Shown here in pieces: positions 38,664 through 48,131 of a stretch of 64,000 bases of DNA (its first letter is position 1; each line of letters starts with the position of its first letter). A model generated the notes under the pieces. It searched no databases and had not been told where the DNA came from. It saw only the letters and a list, made by a program, of their open reading frames with translations. Position numbers and translations under genes: made by a program. The DNA is taken from contig CAISJV010000066.1 in the NCBI GenBank assembly GCA_903885795.1, positions 224,652 to 288,651 of the forward strand, written 5' to 3'. The DNA comes from an uncultured delta proteobacterium. Lineage in GTDB: Bacteria; Desulfobacterota; Syntrophia; Syntrophales; UBA8958.

Positions 38664-40013
38664 ATGGGAAAACTGTTTGGGACAGACGGAATCAGAGGGG
38701 TGGCCAATGAATACCCCATGACGCCCGAAATGGCCCTGAATGTCGGCAAGGCGACCGCCCATTATTTCAAGCGCCAGGGCCACCACCCAAAAATCATCAT
38801 CGGCAAGGACACCAGGATTTCCGGCTACATGATCGAAAACGCCCTCGTCGCCGGAATATGCTCCATGGGCGTCGATGCGATTCTGGTCGGGGTCATGCCG
38901 ACACCGGGGATTGCCTTTCTTACCCAAAGCATGCGGGCCGATGCCGGTATCGTCATCTCGGCATCCCATAACCCGTATCAGGATAACGGCATCAAGATCT
39001 TTTCCAGCGATGGTTACAAACTGCCCGATGAAAAAGAGCTTGAGATCGAAGAACTGATCTTCCGGAACAACATGCACACTCTCCAACCCTCGTCCCACGA
39101 ACTGGGCAAGGCCTACCGGATCGAAGGGGCGAGAGATCGTTACATCGTCTTTCTGAAAAGCACCTTTCCCAAGGAATTCACACTCGAGGGCGTGAAACTG
39201 GAACTGGATTGCGCCAACGGCGCCACCTATCGCGTTGCCCCCCAGACCTTCATGGAACTGGGCGCGGACGTCACCACCCGTTTCGATCAGCCGAACGGAT
39301 CGAACATCAACGACAAATGCGGTTCCCAACACACGGAGATGCTGGTGGAGAAACTCCTGAAAAGGAATGCCGACGTGGGATTTGCCTTTGACGGCGACGG
39401 CGACCGCCTTATCGCCGTTGATGAAAAGGGCAACGTTCTGACCGGGGATCACCTCATGGCCATCTGCGCAAAAGTAATGAAGAAAAAGGGGATTCTCACC
39501 AACAATCTGGTCGTTGCCACGGTAATGAGCAACCTCGGCCTCCTTCAGGCCTTTAAATCTCTGGATATTGACATGGTCGCCGCCAAGGTGGGAGACCGGT
39601 ACGTCCTCGAAGAGATGAAGGCTCGCGGGGCATCCATCGGGGGCGAGCAATCGGGGCATCTGATCTTTCTTCACGATCATACGACCGGGGACGGCATCAT
39701 GACCGCCCTGCAGGTCCTTATCGCTATGGAGGAAGAAAAGAAACCCCTCTCCGAGTTGGCGAAGGTAATGGCCGTTTTCCCCCAGAAATTGATCAACATC
39801 GATGTAAGATCAAAACCGGAAATTGAAACCATCCCCGAGATTGTCCGGGCGATCAAGATTGTGGAAGATATTCTGGGAGAAAAGGGACGGGTCCTGGTGC
39901 GCTATTCGGGAACCCAGAACATGTGCCGGATCATGGTGGAAGGCCCGACGGATGAGGAAACGGAGCGACATTGCCGGCAGGTGGCGGCGGTAGTAAAGGC
40001 GGCGATAGGATAA
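38664..40013 (+). CDS. glmM: Phosphoglucosamine mutase
   Basis: 449 residues. The active-site serine loop reads GIVISASHNPYQDNGIKIF, the metal loop FDGDGDRLI, the sugar loop GGEQSGHLIF and the phosphate loop VRYSGTQNMCRIM. These match GlmM rather than general phosphomannomutases (GEQSGH and the KLFGTDGIRGVAN start). It converts glucosamine-6-phosphate to glucosamine-1-phosphate, between GlmS and GlmU. GAAGGAG precedes the ATG at a proper distance. It follows the GlmS-like gene and pyrG. Confidence 0.95.
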   Translation: MGKLFGTDGIRGVANEYPMTPEMALNVGKATAHYFKRQGHHPKIIIGKDTRISGYMIENALVAGICSMGVDAILVGVMPTPGIAFLTQSMRADAGIVISASHNPYQDNGIKIFSSDGYKLPDEKELEIEELIFRNNMHTLQPSSHELGKAYRIEGARDRYIVFLKSTFPKEFTLEGVKLELDCANGATYRVAPQTFMELGADVTTRFDQPNGSNINDKCGSQHTEMLVEKLLKRNADVGFAFDGDGDRLIAVDEKGNVLTGDHLMAICAKVMKKKGILTNNLVVATVMSNLGLLQAFKSLDIDMVAAKVGDRYVLEEMKARGASIGGEQSGHLIFLHDHTTGDGIMTALQVLIAMEEEKKPLSELAKVMAVFPQKLINIDVRSKPEIETIPEIVRAIKIVEDILGEKGRVLVRYSGTQNMCRIMVEGPTDEETERHCRQVAAVVKAAIG

Positions 40014-40061
40014 ACTTTCGACTTTTCACGTGTTCACAAGAATTAGGTAACAGAGAAATAG

Positions 40062-41192
40062 ATGCAGACATTGCAAGAAAACCGATCCCCTGTTATCGCT
40101 ATTGGCAGCGGGGCCTTTGAAAATATCCTTCTCTGCGACGGCGCGCTCCAGTTGGGCAGAAAACATATCGTTGAACAGGAAGAAAGTCTGGGGGGAAGCG
40201 GCTTGAATTACACCCTCAGGCTCCTTGCCGCCGGCATGGAAGTCTTGCCCATCCTGCCCGTAGGCGATGATCCCCTGGGGCAATTGATCCGGGAAAGCAT
40301 CCTTGCCGCCGTAGAAAAAGTCCCTGGCCCGGAACGTATGCAAAAGTTTCTGGGCCCCCGTCAATTTTTCGTCCCCAACGTCAAAACCCCCCGTTCCACG
40401 ATCCTTGTCAACCAGCTCCAGACTACCGTCTTTTCAGAAAAATTCGTCGAGGGTAAAAGCTTCCGGCAACATCTGGAAGAACGATTTCAAGATATTGAAG
40501 AGGGACTCGGAATCATGCCGGGGGCGGTGATGATCGGCCACATCTATAGCGACAAGAGCAACGGGCATCCGCATGTGCCCGGCGAATGCACCCGATATAT
40601 AATCGACCGCTGGCAGGGTAAGGCGCCTATTTTCATGAATCTCGGCCATAGCCAGATCGAATTGGGCATCGGGTTCTGGGAAGAAGCCTTCCAGCAGGCG
40701 ACGGTTATCCAGATGAATATCTGGGAGTACAAGAATCTGATGAAAAAGGAAGATCGTCTCCCCTCCCTGCGGGAGATCATCGACTGGCTTACGGACCGAA
40801 AGATCAATAGCGTAATCAGCATGGGCCGTTTCGGCGCCCTGGGCACTTATGGCGATGGGAAAGACGGCCTCATCTATGGCCAGTCCCTCCTTCCCCCGGA
40901 AAGGGTTATGGATACCACGGGGGCTGGCGATGCCTTTGCCGCCGGTCTTGCCGCGTCGCTGACAGGCAAAAAAGACTTCACCTTCCCTGATTTCCATAAT
41001 GCCATGGCGGAAGCCGGCGTCTGGGCATCCTTCGCCTGTACCACCTACGGCGGCTCCGGCTCTTGCCCAGATAGACCGTCTCTGGAAACCTTCTTGCGGG
41101 AAGCAGGCGTGGACCGGCAAACATCCGTCCGGATAATCAAGAAAGAATCGGCCGGGCCGATGCTCGACATGATGGACCTACTGTACCGCTGA
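40062..41192 (+). CDS. PfkB-family carbohydrate kinase
   Basis: 376 residues. The ribokinase fold shows the N-terminal glycine motif (EESLGGSGLNYTLRLLAAGMEVLPILPVGDDPLG) and the C-terminal signature DTTGAGDAFAAGLAAS with the catalytic Asp. Substrate is unknown; candidates are sugars, nucleosides or aminosugars. The final 40 residues (TYGGSGSCPDRPSLETFL) are not conserved in ribokinase itself. It is 48 bases after glmM on the same strand and convergent with the ferredoxin-like gene 12 bases away. Confidence 0.85.
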   Translation: MQTLQENRSPVIAIGSGAFENILLCDGALQLGRKHIVEQEESLGGSGLNYTLRLLAAGMEVLPILPVGDDPLGQLIRESILAAVEKVPGPERMQKFLGPRQFFVPNVKTPRSTILVNQLQTTVFSEKFVEGKSFRQHLEERFQDIEEGLGIMPGAVMIGHIYSDKSNGHPHVPGECTRYIIDRWQGKAPIFMNLGHSQIELGIGFWEEAFQQATVIQMNIWEYKNLMKKEDRLPSLREIIDWLTDRKINSVISMGRFGALGTYGDGKDGLIYGQSLLPPERVMDTTGAGDAFAAGLAASLTGKKDFTFPDFHNAMAEAGVWASFACTTYGGSGSCPDRPSLETFLREAGVDRQTSVRIIKKESAGPMLDMMDLLYR

Positions 41193-41204
41193 CACCATAT
41201 TTCG

Positions 41205-42509
41205 TTACTTTGACGTACCCACCTGCCGGAACAGTGCTTCGAGGTAACGGGATTTCACCTGTTCACTGGCCATGAGCTGCTTGACCGGCTGGAGTTTGAG
41301 GATGGCCCCCAGTATGGCCGCCATGAACCGGTGGCTCATGAGGGCATGGTTGTCAAAGATGAGGTTCTGAAGCTTCCCCCGCTCGATGGCCATAACGACG
41401 GCCTGATGTACTGCGTTCAGAGGCGGAATGACCCGCTGGAGCCGCTCTTTCATGGTGATGGCGCCGTCGGGACATTCCCGGACGCACAGCCCGCAACCCA
41501 GACAGATCTCTTCGTTGAGGTGGGCTTTTTTACGTTTTGGTTTGCGGGGATCATTGGCCGTTACGAGGCTCATGGCCGCAACGGGACAAACCGAAACGCA
41601 ACGACCGCAGCCCTTGCACTTTTCATTCTGCGGATCGGGCTCCAAAGCGGGCAGATAGTTGGTCGTATGAATAGGATGCATCAGGCCGAACCGCCGGGCC
41701 GACGCCATTGCCTCGCAACAACAGCCGCAACAGTTGCAGATAAAGCCGATCCCTTCCCGGACGTTGGAGCCGAACTGCACGAGCTTATGATCCCAGGCGG
41801 CCTGGAGCAGATCCAGACATTCCTCCTTGCTCACGGAGCGGGCATGGTGGTGCTTGATCAGGGCTTGGGCAGGTTCATTGAAGGTCATGCATATCTCTTT
41901 GGGGGCGTCGCAGTCCCGGCCCAGATGGGCCATCTTGTGGCGGCAGTAACAGAGGCTGATGCCCCGGTGGGCTGCCGTTTTTATCACCTCCGTTGCCCGC
42001 TCGTAATCGAGGATGCACAGACTGACGGCATCGGGTTCGGGGATGGCTGGCTCGTGGACGAAGATGCGTCCCACCTGGGTTTCCCCCGTCATGAAGAGGG
42101 CCTTGAGAAAATCGTCTTCCATGTGGACGTACTGATGAAGAAGCTCGCTCAGGGCCTTTTGGTCAATATCTCCCCGGAGGCGCATCAGGGAAAATTCAAA
42201 GAAACCTATCATCGGCGGTGGAAGGATGAAAGTCTGGACCCCGTCTTTTTCCACATCAAGAAGGATGGCCCGCTCCGCCAGGTCTTCAAGTATTTTGCTG
42301 GTTTCCACCTCTGAAAGCTTCCATATCCGCGCCGCCCTCTTCACGGAGAAAGGACGAATGGGCAACTGGGAGACCATTACCGCATCCCGTTCGCTGAAAA
42401 GAATCTTCAGGATCTTGAAGAGGGACTCCGAAGGCGTCGCCCCCTGAGAAAAGCGGTTGAGCCGCTCAACGAGGCCGGTGTAACCTGTTTTTACAAGATG
42501 ATGGCTCAA
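41205..42509 (-). CDS. Ferredoxin-type 4Fe-4S protein with winged-helix N-terminus
   Basis: 434 residues. The N-terminal third resembles a winged helix (RPFSVKRAARIWKLSEVETSKILEDLAERAILL). The middle has a cysteine-rich site (CYCRHKMAHLGRDC, then FICNCCGCCCEAM). Two classical 4Fe-4S motifs follow: CKGCGRCVSVCPVAAM and CLGCGLCVRECPDGAI. Proteins like this occur in anaerobic syntrophs and sulfate reducers, probably as electron carriers or redox sensors; the partner is unknown. It is convergent with the PfkB gene and divergent from the CorC-type gene. Confidence 0.82.
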   Translation of the reverse strand: MSHHLVKTGYTGLVERLNRFSQGATPSESLFKILKILFSERDAVMVSQLPIRPFSVKRAARIWKLSEVETSKILEDLAERAILLDVEKDGVQTFILPPPMIGFFEFSLMRLRGDIDQKALSELLHQYVHMEDDFLKALFMTGETQVGRIFVHEPAIPEPDAVSLCILDYERATEVIKTAAHRGISLCYCRHKMAHLGRDCDAPKEICMTFNEPAQALIKHHHARSVSKEECLDLLQAAWDHKLVQFGSNVREGIGFICNCCGCCCEAMASARRFGLMHPIHTTNYLPALEPDPQNEKCKGCGRCVSVCPVAAMSLVTANDPRKPKRKKAHLNEEICLGCGLCVRECPDGAITMKERLQRVIPPLNAVHQAVVMAIERGKLQNLIFDNHALMSHRFMAAILGAILKLQPVKQLMASEQVKSRYLEALFRQVGTSK

Positions 42510-42624
42510 TCAGACCTCCCGACTATTGGTTTGACTGTCGCCCCGGACGCCAGCGACTTGGCGGTCAGATAAAGCACAAAATATCGATCTACACAATAAT
42601 GGATATCTCCTGTCACTGTTTTCC

Positions 42625-42653
42625 TTGACTAAGATGAAGATTATTCTTATATT
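42625..42653 (+). promoter_or_regulatory. Strong candidate sigma70 promoter for CorC-type gene
   Basis: TTGACT (42625-42630) and TATATT (42648-42653) with a 17-base spacer, close to consensus at both boxes. Transcription would start near 42660, giving a leader of about 65 bases. Confidence 0.65.
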
Positions 42654-42680
42654 ACAATTGAAAAACACATCAGGGTAAAT

Positions 42681-42722
42681 ATGAAAGATCATCAGGAACT
42701 CCTTTTCCCTTGGAAATCATAA
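42681..42722 (+). CDS. Possible 13-residue leader peptide
   Basis: MKDHQELLFPWKS, preceded by AGGGT and ending three bases before the ATG of the CorC-type gene. That gene lacks its own strong ribosome site, so translation could be coupled to this peptide. It is only a short open frame and may be chance. Confidence 0.25.
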   Translation: MKDHQELLFPWKS

Positions 42723-42725
42723 ATC

Positions 42726-44051
42726 ATGTATTCTTTGCCCCTTGAGGCCATTGTCCTGCTGTTTCTCGTTTTGCTTAACGGGGCACTGTCCATGGCGGAG
42801 ATGGCGCTGGTTTCCTCACGAAGGGCCAAGCTGAAGGTCGAGGCGGAAAGTGGGAATGCAGGGGCTGAGAAGGCGCTAAGCATATCGGAGGAACCGGGAA
42901 GTTTTCTCTCTACCATCCAGATCGGCATCACCCTCATCGGTATCCTGTCCGGAGCCTATGGCGGCGTGACCATAGCCAAATCTCTAAGCGCCTATCTACA
43001 GCAGTTTTCAATTTTTCGTCCCTACAGCGAGCCATTGGGACTTGCCCTGGTGGTCCTGGTGATCACCTATCTGTCTCTTGTCTTGGGAGAACTTGTCCCC
43101 AAGCGCCTGGCCCTTTTCAGAGCAGAGAGGATCGCCTCGCTGGCAGCCTTTCCGGTATATTACCTTTCCATCATTACCTATCCCCTTGTCTGGCTCCTAA
43201 ATGTCAGCTCCGAGCTGTTGTTGAAGGCATTCCGCATCGAGAAATCGGAAAGTTCCGTGTCCGAGGAGGAAGTCAAGGTGCTTCTTGAAGAAGGAACGGA
43301 GGCGGGTATTTTTCACGCCATGGAACATGAGATTTTCCACCGGGCCTTCCATATCGACGACCTGGGGGTCAGGGATCTGATGACGCCCCGTCCGGACATC
43401 CTCTGGCTGGATGCGGGAAAGCCCTTTCCATACAATCTTGAGATCATCAGGTCGGGCCAGCACACCTGCTTCCCCGTGGGCAGGGGAAGTCTTGATCAAG
43501 TAATCGGGTTTCTCCATGTCAAGGATCTCCTGAAACAAGTCGCAGCAGCGGGTGCGGAGGAACTGGATATGATCCCCCTGCTGAAAAGGCCCCTTTATTT
43601 CCCGGAAACAATAACCGCCTGGCAGGTCCTGGGGCAATTCAAGACCTCCCCCATCCACATCGCCATGGTGGTTGATGAATATGGAATCATTCAAGGGATG
43701 GTGACCATCAGCGATGTAATTCAGGCTATCGTGGGCGATATTCCCTCAATCAGCGAGGAGCAGGACCATCCCATTGTCCAGAGGGAAGACGGTTCCTGGC
43801 TCGTGGACGGTTCCTGGTCCATCGAGGATTTTAAAACCCATTTCCACGTCGAAAGACTTCCGGCCGAGGAAAAGGGCGACTTTCACACTCTCGGTGGCTT
43901 TATCATGTCCTATCTGGAACGGATACCATCTACAGGAGACCATTTTGACTGGGAAGAATGGCGTTTCGAAATCGTGGACATGGACGGTAACCGGATCGAC
44001 AAGGTCTTGCTGAGTTCCACACCGGCACCTCATGAGGGGGTTCTACTTTAA
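42726..44051 (+). CDS. CNNM/CorC-type transporter or ion-homeostasis protein (hemolysin-like)
   Basis: 441 residues. The N-terminal DUF21/CNNM domain has membrane helices (LEAIVLLFLVLLNGALSMAEMALVSSRRAKL, TIQIGITLIGILSGAYGG, LALVVLVITYLSLVLGELVPKRLAL). Two CBS motifs follow (VRDLMTPRPDILWL; VDEYGIIQGMVTISDVIQAIV). The CorC_HlyC domain ends the protein (EREDGSWLVDGSWSIEDF-type). Relatives export or sense Mg2+ and are often misannotated as hemolysins. It lies between the ferredoxin-like and KAS III genes. Confidence 0.88.
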   Translation: MYSLPLEAIVLLFLVLLNGALSMAEMALVSSRRAKLKVEAESGNAGAEKALSISEEPGSFLSTIQIGITLIGILSGAYGGVTIAKSLSAYLQQFSIFRPYSEPLGLALVVLVITYLSLVLGELVPKRLALFRAERIASLAAFPVYYLSIITYPLVWLLNVSSELLLKAFRIEKSESSVSEEEVKVLLEEGTEAGIFHAMEHEIFHRAFHIDDLGVRDLMTPRPDILWLDAGKPFPYNLEIIRSGQHTCFPVGRGSLDQVIGFLHVKDLLKQVAAAGAEELDMIPLLKRPLYFPETITAWQVLGQFKTSPIHIAMVVDEYGIIQGMVTISDVIQAIVGDIPSISEEQDHPIVQREDGSWLVDGSWSIEDFKTHFHVERLPAEEKGDFHTLGGFIMSYLERIPSTGDHFDWEEWRFEIVDMDGNRIDKVLLSSTPAPHEGVLL

Positions 44052-44128
44052 CAACGTAAACACTGGATTACGTCCCCATACGAAATGACAGATAAGGGCG
44101 AAGAGGATCTTTTTGTGGGTACATTAAA

Positions 44129-45109
44129 ATGAGAAGGGCCGTTATTGCTTCTACAGGATCTTACCTACCGGAAACGGTTGTACCGAATGAAGAGCTCACA
44201 CATTTTTCCCGGGAAGCCCAATCCTTGATCGGCAAGAAGACCGGGGTCCTGGCGCGACGCCACGCCGGAGAAAGTCAGTGCACCTCTGATCTGGCCCTGG
44301 AGGCGGCCCGGTCCTGCCTGGGAAAGATCAATTTCCTCCCCGAAGACATCGAGGGAATCATCCTTTCGACTTCTTCTCCCGACCGCGTCCAGCCAGCCAC
44401 TGCCACCAGACTCCAGCACCTCCTAGGCGCCCAAAGGTCTTTTGCCTTTGATATCAATTCCGTATGTTCGGGAAGCGTCTATGGCCTCCACCTGGCTGAC
44501 GCCCTTGTGAAATCGGGGCAGTATGACAACATTCTTTTTGTCGCCGCGGAGGTCTATTCGAGATTTCTGAACAAAAAGGATTTTTCCACCTTTCCCTATT
44601 TCGGTGACGGGGCGGGGGCCGTCTTACTGCAAGGCAGAGAAGATTCTTCCCGGGGCGTTCTTCATTCCTGCCTGGCCACAGACGGCAGCCGTAGCGAGAC
44701 GATCTGCGTCCCCGGCGGTGGCGCCATGATGCCTTATGAGAAAATCAACAATCCCCGGCTGGCCTATTTCCGCATGAAAGGAGAGGATGTTCTGGCTTTC
44801 GCCCTTGACAAGGGTCCCGAGATAATTCGCCAGGTCGCGTCAGGAGCCGGCATAAATTTGGAAGAGGTGAAATGTTTCATTTGTCACCAGGCGAACATCA
44901 ATATAATCCACGGGATCGCCGCTGACATCGGCGTCCCCTCCGAACGGTTCTATGTAAATCTGGACCGGTATGGCAACACAGCCAGCGCCTCCGTCCTCAT
45001 TGCCCTCGACGAGGCCCGGGAGGAAGGGGTTGTTGGCGAGGGGGACCTTGTCATCACGGCGGCCTTCGGCGGCGGTTTGTCCTGGGGAGCCAACATCATT
45101 AGGATCTGA
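44129..45109 (+). CDS. KAS III-type 3-oxoacyl-ACP synthase (FabH-like)
   Basis: 326 residues. The thiolase-fold catalytic triad is Cys113 (NSVCSGSVYG), His253 (ICHQANINII) and Asn283 (DRYGNTASASV). The ASTGSYLPETVVPNEEL start and SPDRVQPATATRLQHLLG match FabH-type enzymes that prime fatty-acid or polyketide synthesis from an acyl-CoA. It is followed by its own acyl carrier protein, a PHA synthase and FabD. This is therefore not the standard fatty-acid operon and may be a separate priming system. Confidence 0.9.
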   Translation: MRRAVIASTGSYLPETVVPNEELTHFSREAQSLIGKKTGVLARRHAGESQCTSDLALEAARSCLGKINFLPEDIEGIILSTSSPDRVQPATATRLQHLLGAQRSFAFDINSVCSGSVYGLHLADALVKSGQYDNILFVAAEVYSRFLNKKDFSTFPYFGDGAGAVLLQGREDSSRGVLHSCLATDGSRSETICVPGGGAMMPYEKINNPRLAYFRMKGEDVLAFALDKGPEIIRQVASGAGINLEEVKCFICHQANINIIHGIAADIGVPSERFYVNLDRYGNTASASVLIALDEAREEGVVGEGDLVITAAFGGGLSWGANIIRI

Positions 45110-45137
45110 ATCGAGTAATGTCTGAAAGGAGGAAAAC

Positions 45138-45404
45138 ATGGCAGACACTCTTAAGAAACTCAAGGTGGGAATTGAAGACCTGTTTCCGGAGGTGGAAAAT
45201 ATTGCCGTCACCGGAGAAACCCGTCTGGGTGATATTCCGGATTTCGACTCGATGGCGGCCGTAAATCTGCAAACCTTCATCGCAGAGAATTTTAATGTCG
45301 CCATTCAGCTGGATCTCCTTGGGGAAGATACAACCCTCAAAGATATCGTGGATTTTATCGACAACCCCGGCAAGCTGGCCGCTGCAGAAAAACAAAGGCC
45401 GTAA
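45138..45404 (+). CDS. Acyl carrier protein
   Basis: 88 residues. The phosphopantetheine site is DFDSMAAVNLQTFIAENF, with Ser38 as the attachment residue, in the LGDIPDFDSM context that matches specialised ACPs more than AcpP (which has ADSLD). AAGGAGG precedes it, and its TAA overlaps the PhaC ATG by one base (TAATG). The acidic end of helix II (GEDTTLKDIVDFIDN) is typical. Confidence 0.85.
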   Translation: MADTLKKLKVGIEDLFPEVENIAVTGETRLGDIPDFDSMAAVNLQTFIAENFNVAIQLDLLGEDTTLKDIVDFIDNPGKLAAAEKQRP

Positions 45405-47056
45405 TGATGGACCCTCTTGATATTCTGACCTCTTTTTGGAAGGTCCAGCGTTCCTGGGCGGATCGATCGGAAGAAATGAATCAGCGGGTCATCGATCTCT
45501 TCCAGCATCTGGAGGAGGCCACCCGTGAGGAATTCCCCCACATTCTTGCTTCTGAACTGCCCGCGGAGGACAAGTCCGACACCACGGAGGTATTCCTCGA
45601 ATATGTCAGGAAAAATGCAAAATTAAGCAGGCGATTTCAATCCATTTTCAATGACTGGCTCAGGGGCTTGGTAGAAAGAAGCAGTGATCTTAATGATAAA
45701 GACCGGCAGCGGGCACTCTTCTGGACCCAGCAGATGGCCAATGCTCTTGCGCCAGCCAACTTTTTCTGGACCAATCCCCTGGCCATAAAAAAATTTATCG
45801 ATACAGGCGGCAGCAGTCTCGCACAAGGTTTGAGCCAGGCATGGGACGATCTTTCCCGTGGCGATTATCTGTCCAGAATCACCGATGAAAAGGCCTTCAA
45901 AGTTGGTGATAATATTGCCATAACACCAGGCTTTGTAGTTTTCCGGAACAACCTGATGGAACTGATCCAGTATGAGGCATCGACAGAAACAACGCACGCC
46001 CTACCGATCGTGCTGATCCCCCCCTGGATCAACAAATACTACGTCTTTGACCTTACACCTCAGACGAGTTTTGTCCGTTTTCTAAGAGATCAGGGATTCA
46101 CTGTTTTCGTTATCAGTTGGAAGAATCCGACAGCGATTATGCGTGATGTCACTTTTGCCGACTACATGTTCACGGGGACACTGAAGGCCGTGGAGGCGGC
46201 ACGTCACATCTGCAAGGTTCCCCATGTCCATGCGGCGGGATACTGCATCGGCGGTACGGTCCTGGCCACCCTCATGGCCTGGCTGAACCGGGGCTCTGTT
46301 ACAAAGGGTCATCTTCCCGTGGCCGACTGGACGCTGTTCTCCACCCTTGTTGATTTTTCCGAGCCCGGAGATCTGGGGGTTTTCATAAGCGAACGATCCA
46401 TTGAAGCCACCGAGGCTCTCATGAAAATGGACGGCTTTCTTGACGCCCGATACCTGAGCTGGCTCTTCCGAATTCTTGGCTCGGAAAACCTGATCTGGAG
46501 GAATTTTGTCCAGAATTATCTTTATGGCGCAACACCTCCGAAATCGGATATGCTCTTCTGGAACAGCGACAGCACCCGCCTACCTGAAGCTATGTGCTCC
46601 TTCTATCTTCGGGAATTTTACCAGCATAATAACCTTGCAAAAAAAGACGTCCTGTCATTGGGAAATCGTCCCATTGACATGGCAAAGGTCGGACAACCTT
46701 TATACGCCGTGGGAACACAAATGGATCACATCTGCCCCTGGCGGGGAACATTCCGCACCTGCTCCCTGATCACGTCCCCCCGGCGGTATGTACTTTCCAG
46801 CGAGGGGCATATCACGGGTATCATCAACCCCCATTCGGAGGGGTCAAGAAGGAAGTTCTGGGCAGGAACAGTCGAGCTTACAGAGAACCCGGATGACTGG
46901 CTGAACCGTCAAGAGGAACGGCGCGGTTCCTGGTGGGGGGATTGGACGGAATGGCTGGTTCAGCGTGGCTCGACCATGCAAAAACCGCCAGCCATGGGAT
47001 GCCGAACATATCCTCCCCTGGAGAACTCACCCGGGATATACGTTACAGAAAATTAG
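45404..47056 (+). CDS. phaC: Poly(3-hydroxyalkanoate) synthase-family protein
   Basis: 550 residues, class I-like. The lipase-type box is AAGYCIGGTVLATL with nucleophile Cys281. The other triad members are Asp441 (GTQMDHICPWRG) and His469 (SSEGHITGIIN). PHA synthases polymerise 3-hydroxyacyl-CoA into storage polyester. The usual partners phaA, phaB, phaE or phasin are absent. Instead it sits between an ACP gene (TAATG overlap) and fabD, so it may take ACP-linked substrates. That is inference. The N-terminus has no signal peptide. Confidence 0.85.
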   Translation: MMDPLDILTSFWKVQRSWADRSEEMNQRVIDLFQHLEEATREEFPHILASELPAEDKSDTTEVFLEYVRKNAKLSRRFQSIFNDWLRGLVERSSDLNDKDRQRALFWTQQMANALAPANFFWTNPLAIKKFIDTGGSSLAQGLSQAWDDLSRGDYLSRITDEKAFKVGDNIAITPGFVVFRNNLMELIQYEASTETTHALPIVLIPPWINKYYVFDLTPQTSFVRFLRDQGFTVFVISWKNPTAIMRDVTFADYMFTGTLKAVEAARHICKVPHVHAAGYCIGGTVLATLMAWLNRGSVTKGHLPVADWTLFSTLVDFSEPGDLGVFISERSIEATEALMKMDGFLDARYLSWLFRILGSENLIWRNFVQNYLYGATPPKSDMLFWNSDSTRLPEAMCSFYLREFYQHNNLAKKDVLSLGNRPIDMAKVGQPLYAVGTQMDHICPWRGTFRTCSLITSPRRYVLSSEGHITGIINPHSEGSRRKFWAGTVELTENPDDWLNRQEERRGSWWGDWTEWLVQRGSTMQKPPAMGCRTYPPLENSPGIYVTEN

Positions 47057-47073
47057 CAATGAGGAGAAACTAT

Positions 47074-48021
47074 ATGGAGAAATGGGCGCTGGTCTTTCCA
47101 GGTCAGGGTTCGCAATTTGTGGGGATGGGTGCCGATTTATTCAGTGAATTCGACACCTTTCGGGATGTCTTTTCCCGAGCCCAGGATATCACCGGCATGG
47201 ATATCGCCAGAAGCTGCCTGGAAGGACCCCAAGATGCTCTGGATCAGACTATCCATACCCAGCTAGCCGTTCTGACCTTTGAACTGGCCGCCTATGGGAT
47301 CTTCAAGGAGCATATCGGCGCCACAGCTCCGACAGTGGCTGCCGGGCACAGCCTCGGTGAATATAGCGCCTTGTATGCGGCAGGTTCGCTGGGACTTGAA
47401 GAAACCATAAACATTGTCCAGGCAAGGGCCAAAAGACACCAGGAGGCTTTACCTCCCGGTATCGGGGCCATGGCGGCCGTCCTTGGTCTGGATTACGAGG
47501 CCGTGGCGAAGATCTGCACCACCTGTTCCCTCCCGGGAGAACCCCTTGATCTGGCAAACCTTAATGCCCCAAACCAGATCGTCATTTCGGGAAACGCCAG
47601 GGCGGTCGAACGGGTAGGGGAAATGGCCCGGGAAGCAGGGATCAAAATATTTGTACCCCTACCCATCAGCGTCCCTTGCCACTCACGTCTGCTTGGTAAA
47701 GCCGCCGAACTTTTCGGCGATGATTTGGCAAAGATAGATTTTCAGCCCTGCCTGATACCGGTCATTTCCAATTATGATCCTTCCAGGTTTCATTCCCCTG
47801 AAAATTCCCGGGAACTTCTGCGGCGGCAAATAGTTTCTCCTGTGCGCTGGCAGGAAACAGTGGAAAGAATGACCGCCCTGGGCGTAACCACGGTGGTGGA
47901 AATCGGCCCCCGCAGAGTCCTCTCCGGATTGATCAAGAACATCAATCGGCAGATGCGCCTACTTTACGTGGGTGACAGGGAATCCCTCTTGAAAGCAGCC
48001 GCATCCCTGTTAAACCGATAA
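47074..48021 (+). CDS. fabD: Malonyl-CoA:ACP transacylase
   Basis: 315 residues from the ATG at 47074 with GAGGAG seven bases upstream; the frame is open to 46933 but overlaps the end of phaC. The nucleophile serine is in AGHSLGEYSALYAAG (Ser93), and SVPCHSRLL carries the catalytic His. It loads malonyl groups onto ACP. FabD normally sits beside fabH, fabG and acpP. Here fabG is missing and a PHA synthase takes its place. Confidence 0.92.
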   Translation: MEKWALVFPGQGSQFVGMGADLFSEFDTFRDVFSRAQDITGMDIARSCLEGPQDALDQTIHTQLAVLTFELAAYGIFKEHIGATAPTVAAGHSLGEYSALYAAGSLGLEETINIVQARAKRHQEALPPGIGAMAAVLGLDYEAVAKICTTCSLPGEPLDLANLNAPNQIVISGNARAVERVGEMAREAGIKIFVPLPISVPCHSRLLGKAAELFGDDLAKIDFQPCLIPVISNYDPSRFHSPENSRELLRRQIVSPVRWQETVERMTALGVTTVVEIGPRRVLSGLIKNINRQMRLLYVGDRESLLKAAASLLNR

Positions 48022-48131
48022 CCTCCAGAAATAAAAAAGATTTGAAATTTTCCAATAAAAAGTGTTAGCGTTAAGAAGTTATAAACATACAGCGATGACA
48101 GAAGCGTTGCGGGTATTATCTGGAGGTGGGA

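Noticed and set aside
46933..47073. Longer N-terminus of fabD
   Set aside because: It overlaps phaC and the ribosome site GAGGAG fits the later ATG.
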